Below are positions 1 through 9,291 of a stretch of DNA of 12,112 nucleotides, in pieces. This DNA comes from Actinomycetota bacterium (GTDB lineage Bacteria; Actinomycetota; Thermoleophilia; UBA2241). The notes beneath the pieces are model-generated. The model did no database searches, had not been told where the DNA came from, and saw only the letters and a list, made by a program, of their open reading frames with translations. The stretch is taken from assembly GCA_003157715.1 (NCBI GenBank), contig PMKK01000114.1, forward strand, positions 11,715 to 23,826, given 5' to 3'. Positions within the stretch are counted from its first letter, which is position 1, and each line of letters starts with the position of its first letter. The position numbers and the translations under genes were made by a program.

Positions 1-974
<974 letters not shown>

Positions 975-1030
975 GACCATCGCTCGCGGACCGTCCGCCC
1001 GCGCGGGGCGCCCGTCTTGCCCCGCCGGGC

Positions 1031-1108
1031 CGGCCGTCCGCCGATCGCTTCTCGCGTGGCGCCCGTAGTCGGCCGTCCGCCGATCGCTTTTCGCGTGGCG
1101 CGCGTGGC
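1031..1108. repeat. 39-bp tandem repeat, two copies, in metK-priA spacer
   Basis: Two adjacent 39-bp units, 1031-1069 and 1070-1108, match except at about four positions (1051/1090, 1063/1102, 1067/1106, 1069/1108). Both begin CGGCCGTCCGCCGATCGCTT. A shorter, more degenerate copy of the same motif may lie at about 987-1019, and another GGCCGTCCG follows at 1106-1114. The unit length is a multiple of three, and the frame of priA stays open through it, where it would encode repeats of RPSADRFSRGAR. I nevertheless place the repeat in the non-coding spacer because PriA homology starts only after 1142. Confidence 0.85.
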
Positions 1109-1128
1109 CGTCCGTCCGCACCCGAGAC

Positions 1129-1134
1129 CATACT
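1129..1134 (+). promoter_or_regulatory. possible -10 element for priA (leaderless)
   Basis: CATACT stands 7 nt before the proposed GTG start of priA. There is no purine-rich ribosome binding site, and no recognisable -35. The spacing is the same as for the better element upstream of def, so a leaderless transcript starting at or next to the GTG is possible. Weak evidence on its own. Confidence 0.25.
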
Positions 1135-1141
1135 GGGGCTG

Positions 1142-3508
<2,367 letters not shown>

Positions 3509-3515
3509 GGCGGGG

Positions 3516-3521
3516 TACAAT
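3516..3521 (+). promoter_or_regulatory. -10 element (TACAAT), candidate leaderless promoter of def
   Basis: TACAAT matches TATAAT at five of six positions and stands out in very GC-rich sequence. It lies just after the priA stop and 7 nt before the ATG at 3529, which would put the transcription start at or within a base or two of the start codon. No -35 hexamer is visible at the usual distance, which is common for actinobacterial TAnnnT promoters. A G-rich stretch at 3507-3515 could alternatively act as a distant ribosome binding site in a priA read-through transcript. Confidence 0.4.
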
Positions 3522-3528
3522 ACACGAC

Positions 3529-4125
3529 ATGAGCCAGACCGAACCACACGAGCAGCGCCGTTCGCGCGAGCGCCGCCCCCGAGCCGAGGTATCACCCGAA
3601 CACCGGGCGGCCGCCCTCGCTCAGGTGCGTACGCTCGGCGACCCCGTACTGCGCGAGACCGCTCGGCCGGTCGAGACGTTCGACAGCGAGCTGGCGGCGC
3701 TGTCGCGACGCATGGTCGCGGTGATGCGCGACGCGCCCGGCATCGGCCTCGCCGCGACGCAGCTCGGCGTCGTCAAGCGCATGATCGTCTATCAGGTCGA
3801 CGACGACCCGGTGACGCTGGTCAATCCCCGCATCGTCGAGGCCTCCGACGACACCGAGGTGCTCGACGAAGGCTGTCTGAGCCTGCCCGGCGTGAACGTG
3901 CCGGTCGAACGCTCGACGCTGGTGCGCGTGCGCGCCCGCGACCTTCGCGGCCGGCGCCTCGAGTACGAGGCCGAAGACATCGAGGCGCGAGTCATCCAGC
4001 ACGAGATCGACCATCTCGACGGCGTGCTGATCCTCGAACGCACCTCTCGCGAGGAGCGCGGCCGCGTGCTGCGCGAGTTGCGCGAGCGCCAGACCGCCGC
4101 GGTCCCCAGCGGCTCGGGCCTCTAG
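3529..4125 (+). CDS. def: Peptide deformylase
   Basis: Metal-dependent hydrolase that removes the N-formyl group from nascent proteins at the ribosome exit. All three family motifs are present: GIGLAATQLG (residues 71-80), EGCLS (114-118) with metal ligand Cys116, and QHEIDH (157-162) with ligands His158 and His162 and catalytic Glu159. From ATG 3529 it has 198 residues, longer than the usual 150-190. The extra length is a highly charged, Arg/Glu-rich extension of about 32 residues before the conserved VRTLGDPVL. ATG 3505 (overlapping the priA stop) and ATG 3499 are possible earlier starts; GTG 3625 would remove the extension but has no ribosome binding site. fmt follows 13 nt downstream, so the enzymes that add and remove formyl groups are paired, as is common in bacteria. 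Confidence 0.95.
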   Translation: MSQTEPHEQRRSRERRPRAEVSPEHRAAALAQVRTLGDPVLRETARPVETFDSELAALSRRMVAVMRDAPGIGLAATQLGVVKRMIVYQVDDDPVTLVNPRIVEASDDTEVLDEGCLSLPGVNVPVERSTLVRVRARDLRGRRLEYEAEDIEARVIQHEIDHLDGVLILERTSREERGRVLRELRERQTAAVPSGSGL

Positions 4126-4138
4126 GACCAGCGGCTGC

Positions 4139-5035
4139 ATGAGGATCGCCTGGGCCGGCACCGCGCGGTTCTCCGAACTCGTGCTGGAGCGGGTCATGGT
4201 CTCGCCCCACGAGGTCGTCGTCTGCATGACCACGCCCGATCGTCCCCGCGGCCGCCACGGCTCGCCGCAACCCTCCGTGCTCAAGACGGCCGCGCTGAAG
4301 CTCGGCCTGCCGGTCGTGCAGCCGGACGACCTTCGTGCCCCCGGGGCGACCCTCGACCTGCTGGCCTACGAGCCCGATGTGCTGGTCGCCTGCGCCTACG
4401 GTCGCATCGTGCCGGCCGACATGTTCGCCGCGCTGCCCTCGCTGGTCGTGCATCCCTCCCTCGTGCCGCACTGGCGCGGCGCGGCGCCCGTGGTGCGCGC
4501 CCTCATGGCCGGCGAGACCCGGCTGGGCGTGGCCACCCTCGAGATGACCGCGGGCATCGACGAGGGCCCGGTGGCCGACGAGCGCGTCGTCGAGATACCG
4601 CGCGACGCCGACGCCGGCAGGGCCTACGAGCTGCTCGCGAAGGCCTCGACCGACAGTCTGCTGGCCACGCTGGCCGGCATGGCCGACGGCACCGTCGTGT
4701 TCGAGCCGCAGGTCGGCGCGGCCGACTACGCCGAGAAGATCGCCGAGGCCGACCGCGTCATCGACTGGCGGCGGCCGGCCGCGGCGGTCGCCGACCAGGT
4801 ACGGGCGCTGTCGCCCGAAGTCGGCGCCCACGCCGAGCTCGGCGGCCGTCGCGTGCTCGTCTGGAAGGCGGTCCCGAGGACCTCGCTGCCCTCCGGCGGA
4901 GACGCGCGCGACCGTCTCGTGGTGCCTTGCGGGAGTGGCTATCTCGAGATCGTCGAGCTGCAGGAGGCCGGCCGCCGGCGCATGAGTGCCCAGGAGTACC
5001 TGCGCGGCGCCGGCCGGCGTCTGGCGCAGGGGTAG
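4139..5035 (+). CDS. fmt: Methionyl-tRNA formyltransferase, catalytic Asn replaced
   Basis: Transfers formyl from 10-formyltetrahydrofolate to Met-tRNAfMet. It has 298 residues (E. coli 315). The N-terminal Rossmann formyltransferase domain begins MRIAWAGTARF, where most homologs have GTPEF. The active-site loop HPSLVPHWRGAAP contains His105 (E. coli His108), and the GIDEGP loop contains Asp141 (E. coli Asp144). The C-terminal tRNA-binding domain is recognisable from AEKIAEADRVIDW to SAQEYLRG. Oddity: the residue equivalent to catalytic Asn106 is Val103, since the sequence reads VVHPSL instead of NVHGSL/NVHPSL. Two base changes separate GTC from AAC, so a single sequencing error is unlikely. 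The HPSL and DEGP variants resemble the related PurN family, but domain layout and location next to def argue for Fmt. It starts 13 nt after def, without a clear ribosome binding site. Confidence 0.93.
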   Translation: MRIAWAGTARFSELVLERVMVSPHEVVVCMTTPDRPRGRHGSPQPSVLKTAALKLGLPVVQPDDLRAPGATLDLLAYEPDVLVACAYGRIVPADMFAALPSLVVHPSLVPHWRGAAPVVRALMAGETRLGVATLEMTAGIDEGPVADERVVEIPRDADAGRAYELLAKASTDSLLATLAGMADGTVVFEPQVGAADYAEKIAEADRVIDWRRPAAAVADQVRALSPEVGAHAELGGRRVLVWKAVPRTSLPSGGDARDRLVVPCGSGYLEIVELQEAGRRRMSAQEYLRGAGRRLAQG

Positions 5036-5041
5036 AGCCTG

Positions 5042-6472
5042 GTGACCGCCAGCGAAGTGGCTCCTGCGCGCCGCGCGGCCTTCGCCGTGCTGCTGCGCGA
5101 GGCGCGCGGCCGGGCACCATTCGACCTCGCCGCCGCCGCGGGCGTCGAGTTCGCGGCCCTCGCCGCGCGCGATCGCGCCCTTGCCTACGAGCTCGCCGTG
5201 AGCACGATCAAGCGGCGCAACTCGCTCGATCGGGTCGTTGCCGCCTTCTCGGATGCGTCGTCGTCGCGCCTGCGACCCGAGGTGCGCGAGTCGCTGCGGC
5301 TCGGCGCCTTCCAGCTGCTTTACCTCGACCGTGTGCCGGCCCACGCCGCGGTCAACGACGCGGTCGAGCTCGCCAAGGCTCACGGCCGGCGTACGGGAGC
5401 CTTCGTCAATGCGGTCCTGCGCAAGGTCGCCTCGGAGGGTCGCGCCGAACTCGCTCGCCTGTCCGGCGGCGCCTCGATCGAAGCGCTGGCCGTGCGCTGC
5501 TCGCACCCCGACTGGCTCGTCGCCCTCTGGGTCGACGAGTTCGGCCGTGACGGCGCCGAGGCACTGATGGAAGCCGACAACCGGCCGGCCGAACGCTGTG
5601 TGCGGGTGAACCGCCTGCGAGCCACGATCGCCGAGGCTCAGGCCTCTCTTGCCGGTGACGGCATCACCGCGCGGCTCGCCCGCGAGGCGTACGCCGAGGC
5701 CGCTCCGGACACTCCCGACGCGCTGCTGCTCGAGGGCCCGGCGCTCGAGTCGAGCGCCGCTTTTCGCGAGGGCCTGGTCACGCCGCAGTCGCGCGGCTCG
5801 CAGCTCGCCGCGGCGATCGCCGCGGGGACCCTCGAACCTGGGGTTCACCGGGTACCAGCGCGCGCCGCCGATCTCTGCGCGGCGCCCGGGGGCAAGACCT
5901 CGCAGCTTGCGATACTGCTCGCCGGCTGGCGTCTGCTGGCCGTCGACGACGAGCCTCGCCGAGTGGCGACACTGCGCGCGAACCTGAGCCGGCTGGGCGC
6001 CGCCGGCGTCGAGGTGTGCGAACGCGACGTGCTGGCCCTGGGCGCCGACGAAGCCGAGCGCGGGCGCTACGACGTCGTACTGCTCGATGCGCCCTGCTCC
6101 GGCCTCGGCACGCTGGCGTCGCGACCCGACCTGCGCTGGCGGCGGCGCGCGGGCGACGTGCGACGGCTGGCCGGCCTGCAGCGCGACCTGCTGGCCGCCG
6201 CCGCGGCGCTGGTCGCGCCGGGCGGCACGCTCACCTACTCGGTCTGCACGCTGACGCGCGCCGAGACGCTCGGCGTCGTCGACCGCTTCGTTGCCGGGCG
6301 TGCCCGCGAGGGCGCCGCCGGCGCCGGTCCGGGCGTCTCCTGGACTCTCGACGATCTCGGCGCCACGTATCCCGCCTACCGGCACCCGGCCAACGGCGCC
6401 TACGTACAGACGCTGCCCTCGCGCGACGAGACGACCGGGTTCTTCGTCGCACGACTGCGACGGGTGACATAG
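5042..6472 (+). CDS. rsmB: 16S rRNA (cytosine-967-C5)-methyltransferase RsmB
   Basis: Methylates C5 of a cytosine in 16S rRNA (C967 in E. coli) using AdoMet. The 476-residue protein has the family layout: an N-terminal NusB-like helical domain (about 1-140, with AFAVLLREARGRAPFD and LAYELAVSTIKRRNSLD) and a C-terminal Rossmann methyltransferase. AdoMet motif I is DLCAAPGGKT (277-286). Motif IV DAPCSG holds Cys352. The second catalytic cysteine, Cys402, sits in YSVCTL where TCS or TCT is commoner. The segment usually reading VQDEAS reads TPQSRGS here, a modest departure. The start is GTG 5042, 6 nt after the fmt stop, with a G-rich stretch (AGGGG, 5028-5032) as a plausible ribosome binding site. 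Co-transcription with fmt is very likely. Confidence 0.95.
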   Translation: MTASEVAPARRAAFAVLLREARGRAPFDLAAAAGVEFAALAARDRALAYELAVSTIKRRNSLDRVVAAFSDASSSRLRPEVRESLRLGAFQLLYLDRVPAHAAVNDAVELAKAHGRRTGAFVNAVLRKVASEGRAELARLSGGASIEALAVRCSHPDWLVALWVDEFGRDGAEALMEADNRPAERCVRVNRLRATIAEAQASLAGDGITARLAREAYAEAAPDTPDALLLEGPALESSAAFREGLVTPQSRGSQLAAAIAAGTLEPGVHRVPARAADLCAAPGGKTSQLAILLAGWRLLAVDDEPRRVATLRANLSRLGAAGVEVCERDVLALGADEAERGRYDVVLLDAPCSGLGTLASRPDLRWRRRAGDVRRLAGLQRDLLAAAAALVAPGGTLTYSVCTLTRAETLGVVDRFVAGRAREGAAGAGPGVSWTLDDLGATYPAYRHPANGAYVQTLPSRDETTGFFVARLRRVT

Positions 6473-6474
6473 CA

Positions 6475-6488
6475 TTGCCCGAAGGCAA
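6475..6488. other. small hairpin after rsmB
   Basis: TTGCC (6475-6479) and GGCAA (6484-6488) flank a 4-nt loop directly after the rsmB stop. On the - strand the loop would be the very stable C(UUCG)G type. No T-run follows on either strand, so a role as terminator is not supported by itself. Confidence 0.45.
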
Positions 6489-6494
6489 GAAGGT

Positions 6495-6539
6495 CGGCCG
6501 CCTCGACGCCTGGTGGGATCGTCCCACCCGAGGCGGCCG
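6495..6539 (+). terminator. strong two-part hairpin between rsmB and rpe, possible U-less terminator
   Basis: An 11-bp perfect stem (6495-6505 with 6529-6539, CGGCCGCCTCG) encloses a 7-bp perfect stem (6512-6518 with 6522-6528, GGTGGGA/TCCCACC) with a 3-nt loop. Only a 6-nt bulge on the 5' side separates them, giving 18 base pairs, mostly G-C. No T-run follows. It could terminate the priA-rsmB transcript without a U-tract, act as a leader structure of rpe, or stabilise a processed mRNA end. The inverted repeat is certain; its function is inferred. The remaining bases up to rpe hold only its ribosome binding site. Confidence 0.5.
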
Positions 6540-6577
6540 CGGCTCGAGGCAAAGACACTAGGGGAGAGGACGGCCAA

Positions 6578-7258
6578 ATGAGTGTGGTGCTGAGCGAACG
6601 TCTGGTGACGCCGTCGATCCTGTCGGCCGACTTCGGGCGTCTCGACGCCGATCTGGCCACCGTGATCGACGGCGGGGCGCGGCTGATCCACGTCGACGTC
6701 ATGGATGGTCACTTCGTGCCGGTCATCACGCTCGGGCCGGCGGTGGTCAAGGCGATCGCCCCGTTCGTGCACGAGCGCGGCGGCGCGCTCGACGTGCATC
6801 TCATGATCGAACACCCGGAGCGCTACGTCGATGCCTTCGCGGCGGCCGGAGCCGACGTCATCACGGTGCACCAGGAGGCCTGCGTCCACCTTCATCGTAC
6901 GCTGGCGCAGATCCGTGAGGCCGGTGCGCAGGCGGGCGTGGCGATCAATCCGGCGACGCCTCTGGAGACCCTGGCCGAGGCCCGCGCGTTCACCGACCTC
7001 GTGCTCGTCATGTCGGTCGACCCGGGTTTCGGCGGGCAGCGCTTCATCACCGGTTCACTCGACAAGCTGCGGCGCGCGCGGGCCTATCTGCCGGCCGCGG
7101 TGGCGCTCGAAGTCGACGGCGGCGTGACTCTCGACAACGCCGCCGCCGTGGTGGAGGCCGGCGCCAACCTGCTCGTGGCCGGCAGCAGCGTCTACGGGGC
7201 GGCCGATCCGGCGCTCGCCTTCCGCGCTCTCGCCGCCGCGGTGGCCGGCGCGGGCTGA
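6578..7258 (+). CDS. rpe: Ribulose-phosphate 3-epimerase
   Basis: Interconverts ribulose 5-phosphate and xylulose 5-phosphate in the pentose phosphate pathway. The 226-residue TIM barrel has normal family length. Visible motifs are PSILSADF (12-19), HVDVMDGHFVP (38-48) with metal ligands His38 and Asp40, DVHLMI with His74, MSVDPGFGGQRF (145-156) and EVDGGV with Asp180. Two positions depart from the commonest sequence: FVPVIT instead of FVPNIT (residue 49) and SVDPGFGG instead of SVNPGFGG (148). The start ATG 6578 has a good ribosome binding site (GGGGAGAGG at 6561-6569). Ribulose 5-phosphate is also a substrate of RibBA encoded downstream, a metabolic link to the following operon, although the rib genes have their own promoter. 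Confidence 0.96.
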   Translation: MSVVLSERLVTPSILSADFGRLDADLATVIDGGARLIHVDVMDGHFVPVITLGPAVVKAIAPFVHERGGALDVHLMIEHPERYVDAFAAAGADVITVHQEACVHLHRTLAQIREAGAQAGVAINPATPLETLAEARAFTDLVLVMSVDPGFGGQRFITGSLDKLRRARAYLPAAVALEVDGGVTLDNAAAVVEAGANLLVAGSSVYGAADPALAFRALAAAVAGAG

Positions 7259-7332
7259 GCCGCCCCCGGCAGCCGTCGGGCAGCGCACGCCGGGTCTTCG
7301 GGCCGGGGCTCGCGGGGGCCGGCATGTTGCGC

Positions 7333-7338
7333 TATACT
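7333..7338 (+). promoter_or_regulatory. -10 element (TATACT) of the riboflavin operon
   Basis: TATACT lies 16 nt upstream of the FMN riboswitch and would start transcription near 7345, giving a leader of about 175 nt before ribD. No good -35 is seen at 16-19 bp. Upstream, 7259-7332 is GC-rich and holds an imperfect inverted repeat (7264-7270 with 7302-7308) that could mark the end of the rpe transcript, but it has no T-run. Confidence 0.55.
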
Positions 7339-7353
7339 TACCTGCAAGAGAGT

Positions 7354-7467
7354 GTCTTCGGGGCGGGGTGAGATTCCCCACCGGCGGTGAGAGCCCGCGA
7401 ACCCCACGAGTGGGGCCGACCAGGTGGAATCCCTGGGCCGACGGTCATAGTCCGGATGAAAGAAGAC
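7354..7467 (+). ncRNA. FMN riboswitch (RFN element)
   Basis: Cis-acting RNA that binds flavin mononucleotide and switches off riboflavin genes. The whole aptamer can be followed. The P1 arms are GTCTTC (7354-7359) and GAAGAC (7462-7467). The conserved 5' core is GGGGCGGGGTGA, then ATTCCCCACCGGCGGTGA. One hairpin arm is formed by AACCCCACGAGTGGGGCCGA, followed by CCAGGTGGAATCCCTGGG, GCCGACGGTCATAGTCCGGA and TGAAAGAAGA. All the invariant RFN stretches are present, so it should be functional. It lies between the operon promoter and ribD, and its expression platform is the terminator just downstream. Confidence 0.97.
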
Positions 7468-7488
7468 CAGCGCGGTACGCAAAGACAG

Positions 7489-7520
7489 CCCTGGAGCCAC
7501 GTGTGCACCGGGGTTTTTTT
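7489..7520 (+). terminator. riboswitch-controlled terminator overlapping the ribD ribosome binding site
   Basis: CCCTGG (7489-7494) pairs with CCGGGG (7508-7513), including one G-U pair. The stem can extend by two inner pairs beyond an A-A mismatch, and seven Ts follow at 7514-7520. This is a classic intrinsic terminator and the expected expression platform of the FMN riboswitch. The last T is immediately followed by the GTG start of ribD, and GGGG in the 3' arm is the only plausible ribosome binding site. CCAGG at 7420-7424 inside the aptamer can pair with either 7432-7436 or 7490-7494, so it is a candidate anti-terminator strand (inference). Confidence 0.8.
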
Positions 7521-8645
7521 GTGACCGAAGACGGCTATCTGGAACGTGCTCTGGAGCTTGCCCGCCTGGGCCGGCGCCTTGCTCACCCCAACCCGCGCGT
7601 CGGGGCGGTCGTGGTGGCCGGCGGCGAGGTGGTCGGCGAGGGCTACCACCGTGGACCGGGGACGCCTCATGCCGAGACCGTCGCCCTCGAACAGGCGGGG
7701 GAGCGCGCCCGAGGCGCCGTGTTGTACGTGACACTCGAGCCCTGCTGCCAGCGGGGTCACACCGGACCCTGCACCGAGAAGATCATCGCCGCCGGCGTGG
7801 CGCGGGTGGTGGCCGGAGCGATCGACCCGAACCCGGCGGTCGACGGGCGCGGTCTTGCCGCTCTGCGCGCCGCGGGCATCGAGGTCGCGCTCGACGGCGG
7901 CTCCCCGCACACCCTCTGCGAGCAGTTGAACGAGCCGTTCGCGCGGTTCATCCGCAGCGGCCTGCCGTTTGTCACGTTCAAGGCGGCGGTGTCGCTCGAC
8001 GGCAAGGTCGCGGCCGCCGGCGGCGACGGCCGCTGGATCTCCTCGCCGGAGAGTCGTCGCCAGGTCCACGAGCTGCGTGCCGCCGCCGACGCCGTGTTGG
8101 TCGGCGCCGGCACGACGCGACGCGACGACCCCCTGCTCACTGCGCGCGACGCCGACGGACCAGACCCTGTGCGCGTCGTCGTCAGCCGCACCGGCGACCT
8201 GCCCGCCGAGACGCTTCTCGCGACGACCGCGCGGGAGTGCCCGACGATCTTGCTGACCGTCTCGATCGAGCCCCAAAGGGAGCGGGCGCTGACCGCATTG
8301 GGTGTCGAAGTGGTGCGTGCCGCCGGGTTGCGCGACGGTCTTGCCCAACTTGCGGGTCGCGGCCTCATCGACATCCTGTGCGAGGGCGGACCGACTCTGG
8401 CGGGAGCCTTGCTGGCCGACGGCCTGGTCGATCGTCTCATCATCTTCGTCGCACCGCTTGTCGTGGGACGGGGAGCGCCCGACCTCGTCGCCCTGCCGGC
8501 GCCGACGGCGGTGGCTCAGGGCCTGGCTCTGAGCGACGTCGTGTGGAGCGGCGCGGGGCCCGACATGGTCTGCCACGGGCGGGTCGTCAAACGCGCTGAG
8601 GTCGGTCCGAACGTATCGCTTGCCGGCGATGGGAAAGAGGGCTAG
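7521..8645 (+). CDS. ribD: Bifunctional pyrimidine deaminase/reductase RibD
   Basis: Catalyses deamination and then side-chain reduction of the pyrimidine intermediate of riboflavin synthesis. It has 374 residues, normal length. The N-terminal deaminase carries HPNPRVGAVVV, HAE (His50, Glu52) and the zinc ligands Cys75 and Cys84 in PCCQRGHTGPC; the equivalents in B. subtilis RibG are His49, Cys74 and Cys83. The C-terminal reductase starts near residue 150 with FVTFKAAVSLDGK and continues with VGAGTTRRDDPLL and EGGPTLAGALL (from 288). GTG 7521 is chosen because family homology starts here (VTEDGYLERALELA). The frame stays open back through the riboswitch, which cannot be coding. Translation must begin right at the end of the terminator T-run. 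ribE follows after 4 nt. Confidence 0.96.
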   Translation: MTEDGYLERALELARLGRRLAHPNPRVGAVVVAGGEVVGEGYHRGPGTPHAETVALEQAGERARGAVLYVTLEPCCQRGHTGPCTEKIIAAGVARVVAGAIDPNPAVDGRGLAALRAAGIEVALDGGSPHTLCEQLNEPFARFIRSGLPFVTFKAAVSLDGKVAAAGGDGRWISSPESRRQVHELRAAADAVLVGAGTTRRDDPLLTARDADGPDPVRVVVSRTGDLPAETLLATTARECPTILLTVSIEPQRERALTALGVEVVRAAGLRDGLAQLAGRGLIDILCEGGPTLAGALLADGLVDRLIIFVAPLVVGRGAPDLVALPAPTAVAQGLALSDVVWSGAGPDMVCHGRVVKRAEVGPNVSLAGDGKEG

Positions 8646-8649
8646 CGCC

Positions 8650-9291
8650 GTGTTCACGGGCATAGTCGAGGAGATCGGCATCCTGCGCGGCCTGGTGGTG
8701 CGCGAGCGTACGGCTGTGCTTGAGGTCGAGGCTCACGTGGTGGTCGGAGACCTGAAGGTAGGCGATTCGGTCGCCACGAGCGGCCCCTGCCTTACCGTGA
8801 CGCGCCTTGCTCACGACCGCTTCTGGGCCGACGCCATGCCCGAGACGCTGCGACGCACGACGCTGGCTCGCAAGAAACCCGGCGACCGATTGAATCTGGA
8901 GCGTGCGCTGACTCTGCGGTCGCGACTCGGAGGGCACCTCGTGCAGGGCCACGTCGACGGCGTGGGCACGGTGGTGCGGGTGAGCCGAGACAGGAACGCG
9001 TCGGTCGTCGGTCTGAGCGCGCCGGCCGTCGTCACCGATGTCTGTGTGCCCCAGGGTTCACTCACGGTCGACGGCGTCAGTCTCACGATCGTCGATCTCG
9101 ACGCCGACATCATCCGGATCTCGTTGATCCCCCACACCGTGGCAGCCACCACGCTGCACGATCTGCGGGTGGGCGCCGAGGTCAACCTTGAAGCCGACGT
9201 GATCGGCAAATACGTCCGCGCTTACCTTGTCCGGCCCGGGTCCGCCCAGGGCCTCACCTTCGAGAAGCTGTCAGAAGCGGGGTTCCTATGA
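8650..9291 (+). CDS. ribE: Riboflavin synthase, alpha subunit
   Basis: Dismutates two 6,7-dimethyl-8-ribityllumazine molecules to riboflavin and the pyrimidine that RibH uses again. The 213-residue protein has two lumazine-binding barrels: the first opens with the diagnostic FTGIVEEIG (residues 2-10), the second contains [13 protein letters not shown] (94-106). The start GTG 8650 gives the conserved MFTGIVEE terminus and has a ribosome binding site (AAAGAGGG ending at 8640) about 8 nt away. ATG 8629 is in frame but would add seven residues not typical of the family and overlap ribD. The stop overlaps the ribBA start (ATGA at 9288), which implies coupled translation. Confidence 0.96.
   Translation: MFTGIVEEIGILRGLVVRERTAVLEVEAHVVVGDLKVGDSVATSGPCLTVTRLAHDRFWADAMPETLRRTTLARKKPGDRLNLERALTLRSRLGGHLVQGHVDGVGTVVRVSRDRNASVVGLSAPAVVTDVCVPQGSLTVDGVSLTIVDLDADIIRISLIPHTVAATTLHDLRVGAEVNLEADVIGKYVRAYLVRPGSAQGLTFEKLSEAGFL

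Noticed and set aside
6470..6475. TAGCAT as a -10 element for rpe
   Set aside because: It overlaps the rsmB stop and has no -35 at a suitable distance; a TAnnnT match alone is weak.
3992..6895. A 967-codon open frame on the - strand across def, fmt, rsmB and rpe
   Set aside because: It runs antisense to four well-identified genes, its translation is low-complexity and Arg/Ala/Gly/His-rich without any recognisable domain, and long antisense frames are expected at this GC content.
7368..7520. RibD start within the riboswitch
   Set aside because: This stretch folds as the invariant FMN aptamer and terminator; the upstream in-frame residues have no family similarity.
7338..8681. Antisense open frame of 447 codons over ribD
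   Set aside because: No recognisable domain, and it is the mirror of a well-supported gene; frames such as 9222-10610 (-) are rejected for the same reason.
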